Shown one piece after another: positions 1-7,484 of a stretch of 64,000 nt of DNA (within the stretch, counting starts at the first letter, position 1; every line of letters begins with the position of its first letter). Position numbers and translations under genes: made by a program. This DNA comes from CAMASH01 sp041746635 (GTDB taxonomy: Bacteria; Verrucomicrobiota; Verrucomicrobiia; Chthoniobacterales; Terrimicrobiaceae): assembly GCA_041746635.1 (NCBI GenBank), contig JBGTGQ010000034.1, positions 62,001 through 126,000 of the forward strand, given 5' to 3'. The notes under the pieces were generated by a model. That model saw nothing but the letters and a program-made list of their open reading frames with translations. It made no database searches and was not told the origin of the DNA.

Positions 1-919
1 ACTCGGATTTCCAATCCAAAGCACATTCCGCCACAGCGTGGGCCAGCGCTGGGGCTTTGAGCGGGCCGGCCAATTGTTCCAACAGCGTCGTGTCAGCCCT
101 CCACCGAACCGGATCCCCCGGAGGAGAGCTGTCCGCAACTTTCAGCGGCTTGGAACACCCGACAGCATCCATGACCTGCCGGGCCAGTTCAGCGACGGAA
201 GTTTCCACACCGCTGGCAAGATTCACGGCGGTGAACCGGCCCGGCAAGGAGGGATTTTCCATAAGTCGGAACAGCCGCTCCATGCAGTCCCGGACAGGCA
301 GGTAATCCCGCGTCTCTTCTCCCGTCCCATGGATGACCAATTGCGGGTCGTCCGCAAGCACCCGCTGCACCAGCTCCCACAAAAGAAGCCGACGTTGCTC
401 GCGGCCGAAAACAGAAAACAGCCTCACCGCCAGGACGGAGATGCCATAACAGACATTAAACTCCCGCGCCAGAAGCTCGCAAGCCAGTTTGTGAAAACCA
501 TACGGCGAGATGGGCTGGAGGGGGGCATCTTCCGCAATCGGAAGAGTCGGGGGGTTGCCATAGACAGCGGCGCTGGAGGGGAAAACAACCAGGGCTTGTG
601 ATTTCGCCTCGCGAACTCCTTCCAGGAGATTGGCAAAAGTAAGAACTGAGGCCTTGAGGTCATCCAGGGGGGATAACAAGGAGCGTCCCACCGAGGCCGA
701 ACCGGCGGCATGAACCACCACATCCGGCGCAAAGTCTTCGATGATTGGGGACAGCCGCGACGTGGCCACGTCAACACTGAGGTACTCGTACTCGCCCGTC
801 ATTTTCAAGGAGGGCTGAGCGGAACGGGCCAGGCCGAGAACGTCGTGTCCTCGCGCAGACGCATCCGCGGCCACACTTCCGCCCACGAATCCGCCGCAGC
901 CGGTAACGAGAATTTTCAT
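1..919 (-). CDS. NAD-dependent sugar epimerase/dehydratase (extended SDR), C-terminus beyond window
   Basis: The frame stays open from the ATG at 919 to the window edge, giving about 306 residues, so the C-terminus is missing. An N-terminal Rossmann motif TGCGGFVGG (residues 6-14), a serine pair at 115-116 in PSSAAVYG, and a YGFHK active-site motif (Tyr140, Lys144) identify an extended short-chain dehydrogenase of the UDP-glucose 4-epimerase type. Such enzymes interconvert or dehydrate nucleotide sugars in the cytoplasm. The start overlaps the stop of the upstream capsule-type gene as ATGA, so it is translationally coupled into the polysaccharide operon. Exact sugar specificity cannot be read from the sequence. 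Confidence 0.9.
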   Translation of the reverse strand, partial: MKILVTGCGGFVGGSVAADASARGHDVLGLARSAQPSLKMTGEYEYLSVDVATSRLSPIIEDFAPDVVVHAAGSASVGRSLLSPLDDLKASVLTFANLLEGVREAKSQALVVFPSSAAVYGNPPTLPIAEDAPLQPISPYGFHKLACELLAREFNVCYGISVLAVRLFSVFGREQRRLLLWELVQRVLADDPQLVIHGTGEETRDYLPVRDCMERLFRLMENPSLPGRFTAVNLASGVETSVAELARQVMDAVGCSKPLKVADSSPPGDPVRWRADTTLLEQLAGPLKAPALAHAVAECALDWKSE

Positions 920-2637
920 GCGGGTTGCGGGGCGGCGGCCGCCATGTTTTCTGCCTCATCTTCTGCGCGATACACGAAGGGCGCTCCCTCGATGATCCCG
1001 CGGCAAATGACACCAAGTCCCGGGTCGGCTTTGTCGGAAAAACTTTCCAGCGAATCGGCCACCATGGTGAAGGGGCGCTTTGTTTTGGGTATTTGCTCCA
1101 CCACGCGCAGTGGAATCATCCGGCGGAAGAAGAAATGATAGGCGTACTTCAGCGCGCGCATTTTGGTTACTTCCGGCAAGCGTTGTAGCTTGGGGAGCGC
1201 ATCGAGCAAACGAAAGTAAGATTCCGGAGAAGTGGCATCATCGGTCAGACCCTTGTTGCGAATCCACGCTTCCCCGGCCACGATCACCGGAATGCCGATG
1301 CTGGTGAGTTCGACTCCGGTTTTGGTGCCGTAAATGATGGCGGTGTCGCAATCCAACGCCAGCGCATACGTGCTCACGTCTTTCTCGGGACCGATAATCC
1401 GGATGTTCTCAGGGAGCGCGGGAAACAGCCTTGCTATTTCCTCTGCCATCAACTGCCGGGACGGAATACCTCCACGGATCTCCGCCGGATGAACCCTGAT
1501 GATCAAATTCAAGTCCGGCCGTTTGGAAAAATAACGGATGGTCTGCTCGATCCAGTCAAGCATGTTCAAAAATGCATTCGCGCGATAATGCAACTGGGCA
1601 TCCCAAATCACGTTGGTAAGCAGAAGAATGCTTGGCTGGCTTTTTTCAAAATGCAGCTCTTGCCGGATCCGCTCGATATCCTCGGTGGGGTTCTCGTGGA
1701 AATAGATCCAATCCTGGGATCCCTGCCAGCGGCTCTTGAGGTATTCCATGGCCTGTTGCTGAATTTTTTCCGTCCAACTTATCGAATCCCACGTACCGAC
1801 CGGTTCATCGACCAAGGTATGATGATACGTGTCGCCGTGGCTGAAGATAAATCGTTGCTTCCTGTAGGCCACCACCCAGTTGGCGATTCGCACCCCCGAC
1901 TGACGCGCGACCTCGCCAATGATTCCCTGCGGAATATAGATCCCGTGATGAAAACTGAGGCAACGAAAGGAACGTGAAGCCAACAGCCGACCCATGGCCA
2001 TGGCGGTGAGAAGTGAAGCTTCAAAATAACGCCGCAGAACCGGTTCCGCCGTTTCCTCCTGGCTCAAATCGCCCCGCGCGAAAAAACGCAAGGCCCCCGC
2101 GGCGGCGTGTTCCCCGGCGGACAATCCCCGGAATTTGAAGTCGGGGATGTCGGCCATCGGCGTCTTCTGGGCCAGACGAGACGCAGACTTTTTGTCTCCC
2201 TTGGTAAGGAAGTCGGAATACTTCAAAACCGGCAGCCCGAGTGCTCCATAAGTGCTGTCTCCGGCGCCGAAGCAAGCCTGACAATGATTGGACGGACCCG
2301 CTTCCACGAACTGCCACGGGCTTTTGAACATTTTGAAGGTGCATTGCTCGCAGGCTGTCAGCGCACCGTCACAGAGAAGAAAACTTACCCTTGCCCCCCG
2401 CAGGGTCAGCGCGATGGCGAGCACCATGTCCAATTCGCGCACAGCTGCGTGACCACCCACACTAGACGCCAGTAAAATCTCCGGGCCACTCTGCGCAGCC
2501 CGAACGGCTTTTCGCCACTTATCCCCCTCGCGTTCGAGAAAATCCGCGAGGTGTTTAGGCGGGGGCTGACGCGGTGCGGCCACCGGTCTTTTCGGTGGCA
2601 AGAATTTCCTGAGAAAGGAAAACAGTTCCATTACCAT
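916..2637 (-). CDS. Capsule/surface polysaccharide biosynthesis-like protein with an N-terminal Cys cluster
   Basis: This 573-residue protein has no signal peptide. Its C-terminal half has the pattern IIRVHPAE (around residue 370) followed by a conserved IIYGTKTGVEL stretch, typical of KpsC/KpsS-like and other capsule-biosynthesis proteins with a GT-B-like fold. Near the N-terminus cysteines 89, 96, 99, 119 and 122 form a C-x6-C-x2-C plus C-x2-C arrangement that could bind metal. It overlaps the SDR upstream and the epimerase downstream by a few bases, so it belongs to the glycan operon. A glycosyltransferase or polymer-assembly role is inference; the acceptor and donor are unknown. Confidence 0.65.
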   Translation of the reverse strand: MVMELFSFLRKFLPPKRPVAAPRQPPPKHLADFLEREGDKWRKAVRAAQSGPEILLASSVGGHAAVRELDMVLAIALTLRGARVSFLLCDGALTACEQCTFKMFKSPWQFVEAGPSNHCQACFGAGDSTYGALGLPVLKYSDFLTKGDKKSASRLAQKTPMADIPDFKFRGLSAGEHAAAGALRFFARGDLSQEETAEPVLRRYFEASLLTAMAMGRLLASRSFRCLSFHHGIYIPQGIIGEVARQSGVRIANWVVAYRKQRFIFSHGDTYHHTLVDEPVGTWDSISWTEKIQQQAMEYLKSRWQGSQDWIYFHENPTEDIERIRQELHFEKSQPSILLLTNVIWDAQLHYRANAFLNMLDWIEQTIRYFSKRPDLNLIIRVHPAEIRGGIPSRQLMAEEIARLFPALPENIRIIGPEKDVSTYALALDCDTAIIYGTKTGVELTSIGIPVIVAGEAWIRNKGLTDDATSPESYFRLLDALPKLQRLPEVTKMRALKYAYHFFFRRMIPLRVVEQIPKTKRPFTMVADSLESFSDKADPGLGVICRGIIEGAPFVYRAEDEAENMAAAAPQPA

Positions 2638-3428
2638 GCGGTCCAGCCACCATCCACCACCACATCGGAACCCGTCATGTATTTTGAAGCCTCGGAAAGC
2701 AACAGCACGACGGGACCGAAATAATCCTCCGCCGTGGCCATGCGCCCCATGGGCATGCGGTTGAGATAGCCTTTCAGAAACTTTTCATCCTGACCGTCGG
2801 AAACTCCAGCGAGAGTGAGGGTGTTGACCCGCACCCCTTGGGATGCCCAATAAGTGGAAAGATATCTCGTAAGATTGTAAAGAGCCGACTTTGAAGCCGA
2901 ATAAGCAACGGGTTTAAAAAAAGCATTCCCGTCGTTTTCCCGATAAGTGTAGATTCTCTGATCCGGAGAAACCGCGCCATAGATCGAACTAATGTTGATA
3001 ATGGATCCGCGGCCGGCCTGCGCCATGGCTCCGCCAAAGACCTGGCAGCAGAGAAACACGCCCTTGACGTTGACATCCATGACCGCATCCCATGATTTTT
3101 CCGGGTAGGTTTCAAACGGCCCGTTTTCTTCCGCCGGGCTGTTGGGAGGTGAGTCGAGAGCGGCATTATTGATTAGGCCGAAAGGCACCTCCCATCGACG
3201 GGTGATCAACGCCAACGCGGCTTCCAATTCGGATCGCACCAGCACATTGGCGGCCACATGCAGAATCTCATCGTTGGAAACCGCATTTTTCACCGCATCC
3301 GCCCGGTCGATCACCGCCAGTCTCGCACCGCGATCAACCAAACATCTGCTGTATTCGCGGCCAAGGCGGCCCATTCCCCCGGTCACCACCACAACTTTGT
3401 TTTCCAGAGAAAACAGCGGATCATTCAT
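2631..3428 (-). CDS. SDR family oxidoreductase
   Basis: A classical short-chain dehydrogenase of 265 residues. The cofactor motif VTGGMGRLGREY lies near residues 15-26, the catalytic serine region is NISSIYG and the active-site tetrad shows YSASKSAL (Tyr and Lys four apart). The C-terminus ends in the common VDGGWTAW. It is probably a cytosolic NAD(P)-dependent reductase acting on a sugar or nonulosonic-acid precursor, since it lies between a sulfotransferase and a capsule-type gene and overlaps the former by one base (TAATG). SDRs accompany neuB genes in many sialic-acid-like loci; that link is inference. Confidence 0.85.
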   Translation of the reverse strand: MNDPLFSLENKVVVVTGGMGRLGREYSRCLVDRGARLAVIDRADAVKNAVSNDEILHVAANVLVRSELEAALALITRRWEVPFGLINNAALDSPPNSPAEENGPFETYPEKSWDAVMDVNVKGVFLCCQVFGGAMAQAGRGSIINISSIYGAVSPDQRIYTYRENDGNAFFKPVAYSASKSALYNLTRYLSTYWASQGVRVNTLTLAGVSDGQDEKFLKGYLNRMPMGRMATAEDYFGPVVLLLSEASKYMTGSDVVVDGGWTAW

Positions 3429-4399
3429 TAGTAATTTGCTTTCTTTTCATATCCGATGGCTATTTCGCGACAATGTTCGTAAATCCCGCGGCAGTGAGCC
3501 TCCATGAAGGCCGCGTCCTCCGGGGCAACATGGCTCGAGCGGTCGAGCGCATCGGCCAGAATGCCCGGATTGGGGGCCGCGAAAGATGTATCCGCCCGAA
3601 TTGGCATTCCGTTAAAGGTCGGGGTCAGAAGCTTTTCGGAAAACGCGATACCCAGATCGCAGCAAAGTGCCGTCATGATCTCGCGGGGGCGGGCAACCAA
3701 ATCCTCAAAGATGACGACAAGGACATTCCGGCCCGACTTTTGTAATTGGAGGGCGGCAAGCGTGGAGGCTTGCCAGAGAAAGGCCGCTTCAACGCGATCT
3801 CCATAGACCTTCGGATCATGCCGTTTGGCCGATGCCAGCCAGGAAACAGGGTCTCTTACCATCGTAATCAAGGCACCATCTGGATAATCGGAAAAAAATC
3901 GCTCCGGTTCACCCGGCATCATGGAAAGCCGGGCGGAAAATGCACACCAGCATTTTACCTCCGCAGGAAAACCATAGTCCGACCAAGCTTGGAAATAACT
4001 CCAGACGAACCGATCAAGCAAGTTTCGGGGCAAAGGCACGGTGAGCCCCTCACACGCGTCGAGAAAAAGTTGACGATGCTCCCGCACATCCAGCTTGAAA
4101 TCAAACCGATCGGGCGCCGTCACAGCTGCCGGCGAGGCCTTGACATATCCTTTTTGAGCTAATTTCTCCACCAGCGGATCCTCCAGCTGATTGAAGGTCT
4201 CATCCGGCCCAACATAGGAAGGCAAGGCCGCCCAAAAATGCTTGAGACGCGATCCGAATCTCAACTCAGAGTGTCGCACAAGCATTTGAGGATGGCCGTC
4301 AAAAAGCTGGGTTAAGAACGTGCCCCCGCTTCTTTGCACCTGGGAAATCAAGACAAGCGGAGGCGAAAAATCGCTTGGAAATGCCGTATAATTCTCCAT
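3428..4399 (-). CDS. Sulfotransferase family protein
   Basis: The predicted product is 323 residues from the ATG at 4399. Longer readings would run deep into the upstream phosphatase gene and add non-homologous-looking sequence, so the internal start 13 bases after that gene's stop was chosen. A 5'-phosphosulfate-binding loop QVQRSGGTFLTQLFDGHP lies at the N-terminus and a 3'-phosphate-like segment with ITMVRDPVSWLAS appears mid-protein, both typical of PAPS-dependent sulfotransferases. It would transfer sulfate from PAPS to a glycan or other acceptor in the cytoplasm. Its place next to neuB suggests sulfation of the exported polysaccharide, which is inference. Confidence 0.8.
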   Translation of the reverse strand: MENYTAFPSDFSPPLVLISQVQRSGGTFLTQLFDGHPQMLVRHSELRFGSRLKHFWAALPSYVGPDETFNQLEDPLVEKLAQKGYVKASPAAVTAPDRFDFKLDVREHRQLFLDACEGLTVPLPRNLLDRFVWSYFQAWSDYGFPAEVKCWCAFSARLSMMPGEPERFFSDYPDGALITMVRDPVSWLASAKRHDPKVYGDRVEAAFLWQASTLAALQLQKSGRNVLVVIFEDLVARPREIMTALCCDLGIAFSEKLLTPTFNGMPIRADTSFAAPNPGILADALDRSSHVAPEDAAFMEAHCRGIYEHCREIAIGYEKKANY

Positions 4400-4412
4400 C
4401 AGGAAATCCAGA

Positions 4413-4931
4413 TTATTGATGGCTTTGTAGGCGCCAAACGAGATCACAGAATTCGCGCACAGCCCCATGGCCACCGGGCCGCAAGGTCCGAAACCGCGCC
4501 AAGGAGACCACTTCCTCGACGGCGTCGGCGACCACCACCGGCAAACCCACGACCCGAAGACAGGCCGCATCGTTGACATCGTTGCCCAGAAAAGACGTTT
4601 CCTCCATTTTGAGGTGTTTTTCGGCCAGGAACGAACTCAAGGCCCCCGCCTTGTCTTCACAACCTTGCACGCAGGGTAACTTCAACTTGCGACAGCGCGC
4701 GCTCACCACCGGATTAACCTCCGTGGAAATAACAACGGCAGAAATGCCGATTGAGCGCAACCGTTCGAGGCCTATGCCATCCGCCCGGCTGCAGCGAACG
4801 GATTCCTCTCCAGTTTCGGAGACATAGACCGCATTGTCGGTAAAAACCCCGTCGAAGTCGAAGGCGGCGCAGCGCAATCGACCCAGCAGCGCGAGATCGG
4901 CCTCCGCCAGGGACGAATACAACTCGCTCAC
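4413..4931 (-). CDS. KdsC-type HAD phosphatase
   Basis: A 172-residue single-domain HAD hydrolase. The nucleophile motif FDFDGVFTD lies near residues 24-32, the second motif is VVISTE, a conserved lysine lies in CEDKAGAL and the acidic motif is FLGNDVND. This arrangement is that of KdsC (KDO 8-phosphate phosphatase) and of phosphatase domains attached to CMP-sialate synthetases. It starts with GTG, overlapping the neuB stop as GTGA. Because it follows a NeuB-type synthase it most likely dephosphorylates a nonulosonate 9-phosphate or acts on a related sugar acid; true KDO metabolism is the alternative. Confidence 0.85.
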   Translation of the reverse strand: MSELYSSLAEADLALLGRLRCAAFDFDGVFTDNAVYVSETGEESVRCSRADGIGLERLRSIGISAVVISTEVNPVVSARCRKLKLPCVQGCEDKAGALSSFLAEKHLKMEETSFLGNDVNDAACLRVVGLPVVVADAVEEVVSLARFRTLRPGGHGAVREFCDLVWRLQSHQ

Positions 4932-5980
4932 GCCAGATTATCATCCGTGAAAAAATCGTCTTCCGCAAGGGCAGCCTTCAATTTTTTCCCGATAAGTGAA
5001 TCGATCTCGTAAGGAGGCATACCTCCCGCAGGCACCTTAATCGCGACGTGCTCGCTGGTGATCACGGTTCCGGCGGGAAGATCCCGCGCGGCGAAGAGGC
5101 TCTTGCCCATCTTGGTGATGGCGGGGATTTCCTGGGGCAAAACCTGCTTCTCCGGGCTGCCCAGCGCTTCGCGGGCACGCTCCAGATCGCGCACCATCTT
5201 GTGCATGCCGATCGGCTCAAGGGAAAGGGCATGATCCGTTCCCTTCCAAGTATGATTAAGGGTGAAATGCTTCTCGATCACGCGAGCTCCGAGAACATAA
5301 GCCGCCACGGTCAGGGAGATGCCGTTGAAGTGATCGGAAAGACCGATGACGACATCAGGAAAAGCCTCACGCAGGGTGGGAATGACGCGCAGGTGCATAT
5401 CCCTCGCCTCCGTCGGATAAGTCGCCGTGCATTGCAGGAAGCAAAGCTGGGGATTGATCGGAGCGATCTCCTCGTAAACCCGTTTGACATCGTCGAGGGA
5501 CCCGCCGCCGGAACTGATAATCATGGGCTTCTTGAACCCGGCAACATGCTTGAGGAGCGGGAGATTCTTCAGATCGGCCGAGGCAATTTTGTACAGCGGC
5601 AGGTCGAGGTCCGCGAGAAAGTCTGCGCTGGCATGATCGAAAGCCGTGGCGAAAAAGTGGATGTCCAGTTCCTTGGCCAGTTGTTGGAATTCGAGATAGT
5701 CCTTTTTGCCAAACTCCAGAAATTCGCGGTGTTCTCCATACGTCTTGCCGAAGCTGTTTTCGTTTTCGTAGGGTTTGTTATAAGCGGCTTTGGTGAAGAG
5801 CGTTTTGTTTTCGCGTTTCTGGAGCTTCACGGCCTGCACACCGGCCATCTTCGCGGCCCGGATGAGGTCGAGAGTTTTCTCCACGTCGCCTTGTCCGTTG
5901 TTGCCCAGTTCGGCAATGACATAACAGTTGCTGTCGTCATCGATGCGGGTGCCTTGAATGGTGAGGTGTCGGTCTTTCAT
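4928..5980 (-). CDS. neuB: N-acetylneuraminate/legionaminate/pseudaminate synthase family (NeuB-like)
   Basis: This 350-residue enzyme has an N-terminal TIM-barrel NeuB domain (about 15-260) with YVIAELGNNGQGD, VKLQKR, KIASADLKNLPLL and IEKHFTLNHTWKGTDHALSLEP. A C-terminal SAF antifreeze-like domain (about 285-350, KSLFAARDLPAGTVI) follows. The family condenses phosphoenolpyruvate with an amino-hexose to make nonulosonic acids. Which of Neu5Ac, legionaminic or pseudaminic acid is made cannot be decided here. It is the first gene of a tight neuB-phosphatase-sulfotransferase-SDR run. A 142-base gap separates it from the upstream glycosyltransferase, so it may have its own promoter. Confidence 0.88.
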   Translation of the reverse strand: MKDRHLTIQGTRIDDDSNCYVIAELGNNGQGDVEKTLDLIRAAKMAGVQAVKLQKRENKTLFTKAAYNKPYENENSFGKTYGEHREFLEFGKKDYLEFQQLAKELDIHFFATAFDHASADFLADLDLPLYKIASADLKNLPLLKHVAGFKKPMIISSGGGSLDDVKRVYEEIAPINPQLCFLQCTATYPTEARDMHLRVIPTLREAFPDVVIGLSDHFNGISLTVAAYVLGARVIEKHFTLNHTWKGTDHALSLEPIGMHKMVRDLERAREALGSPEKQVLPQEIPAITKMGKSLFAARDLPAGTVITSEHVAIKVPAGGMPPYEIDSLIGKKLKAALAEDDFFTDDNLA

Positions 5981-6122
5981 GTATGATGTATGGGTTTTTG
6001 ATTTTAGAAATTGAGTTTTTTTGCTAAAACAACGGTTGCAGTGTTTGGGGGTCGGAGCGTTTGAGCGAAGAATGGCGAGGGATGGTTTGTTTCTGACGGA
6101 AAATTGCAGGCTAGACGGAATT

Positions 6123-7484
6123 TCAAGCCCGGTCAGCCAGATTTATTTTCAACTCACGAGCACGCCGCGTGATTTTGGGAATCAATTTGCGGCGGAGCGC
6201 TCCCTCGTCCGATATATACTGCGCCAGTTTGAATAGACGCTTCGGCGTGACGGAGATCGTCATCTCGCGCGATCTCCGCTGGGTGCGAGTGAGAATGTAC
6301 CTGACCCACCATTTGGTCAGCGTTTTTCCAAGGAACAGGCGGGCAGACCAAAGGGAAGCCTGTCGCAACTTGAGATCGAGGACTTCGATCTCCTCGATCT
6401 GTCGATCTCTGGCGGACTTTTCCGTGGGGATCGGTCCGAATCCAGCGCACACCCTTTCGAGGGTTTCGAGACGATATTGCAAAATCTGCCTCAACTGGCG
6501 CGCTTCGTTCAAAAACTCCATTTGCCCACCTTCGGTTCCGCAACCAAAAGAGGAATCCGCCTGCGGCGCTTGAAATTCAAGCAACCTCTCGGAAATATGC
6601 TGACGCAAACAAACCCCCGCTTCGCGATCACGTTCCTTCTTGTGAGTCTCAATGAACTCCGAAAAGACTTCGCAACCCCATTCGCGTTCTTCGGACGGCA
6701 CTTCCTCGGTGAATTTGGCGTGAAAAGATCGCAAGGGATGACGCTCCGGACTCAGATGACGCCGGAGAAAGCTTCCCTGCATCGCGCTCCAAACAGAATG
6801 GAGCAAAAGCTTTTCATATCTGGCTTCGTAAAGGCGCTTGTTTCGCGCGATGCGCTCCTTCCTTTCCTTGCCTCCAATCCAGGAATCACCCTCATGATGA
6901 CGGAAATGATCAATGGCGATCTTCTTGGAAAAAACGACATCCAAGCCAGCCAGCAAGACCCGGGTGGTCAGATCATTGTCAATGAAGTAGTCGCGTAAGT
7001 TTTCGTCAAAGCCTCCCAATTCCCGAAAGACGCTGGTGCGTAATACGCCTTGATTACAATTGAGAACTCCGGTGGTTCCCACGGTGCCAATGAAGGGAAG
7101 ATGCGCGGAGGGACCAGTCACATCCTTCACCTTCAAGCTGACTAAACCTATGGAGGAATCCTGGTCGAGAACCTGGACAGCATGCCGCAAGGCACCCGGA
7201 CGAATGACATTATCATCACTCAACCAGCACAGATAGTCCGTTTTGGCTTGGTCCGCCGCGCGGTTCAAGGCCCACGCCTGACCATTGCGCTCTTTTTCCA
7301 AAACGACCTGAACGTCGGTTTGCGTCTGGAGATACTCCCTCGTTCCATCCGTTGATCCCGCATCGATTACCACAATCGATACAAAATCATAACCTTCGCC
7401 GCGCACTAAAGCAAGACAGCGTTCGAAAAGCGCCTTGCGATTGCAGGTGCCTATCACCACGGTGATACGAGGTCCGTTAGCCAT
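6123..7484 (-). CDS. Family 2 glycosyltransferase
   Basis: A GT2 (GT-A fold) domain occupies about the first 230 residues, beginning ITVVIGTCNRKALFERC, with a nucleotide-sugar DxD-type motif CWLSDDN and the acceptor-region segment YFIDNDLTTRVLLAG. A roughly 200-residue basic, mostly helical C-terminal region of unknown role follows. The ATG at 7484, 8 bases inside the end of the Wzt gene, was chosen because the glycosyltransferase domain starts directly after it; ATGs at 7511 and 7556 are alternatives. It is related to the glycosyltransferase at 13926-15200, sharing the VKDxTGP and IDNDLTT stretches. Donor and linkage are unknown. Confidence 0.85.
   Translation of the reverse strand: MANGPRITVVIGTCNRKALFERCLALVRGEGYDFVSIVVIDAGSTDGTREYLQTQTDVQVVLEKERNGQAWALNRAADQAKTDYLCWLSDDNVIRPGALRHAVQVLDQDSSIGLVSLKVKDVTGPSAHLPFIGTVGTTGVLNCNQGVLRTSVFRELGGFDENLRDYFIDNDLTTRVLLAGLDVVFSKKIAIDHFRHHEGDSWIGGKERKERIARNKRLYEARYEKLLLHSVWSAMQGSFLRRHLSPERHPLRSFHAKFTEEVPSEEREWGCEVFSEFIETHKKERDREAGVCLRQHISERLLEFQAPQADSSFGCGTEGGQMEFLNEARQLRQILQYRLETLERVCAGFGPIPTEKSARDRQIEEIEVLDLKLRQASLWSARLFLGKTLTKWWVRYILTRTQRRSREMTISVTPKRLFKLAQYISDEGALRRKLIPKITRRARELKINLADRA

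Noticed and set aside
3428..4579. Longer 383-residue version of the sulfotransferase
   Set aside because: The extra 60 residues overlap the phosphatase gene and look like out-of-frame sequence; the P-loop begins just after the chosen ATG.
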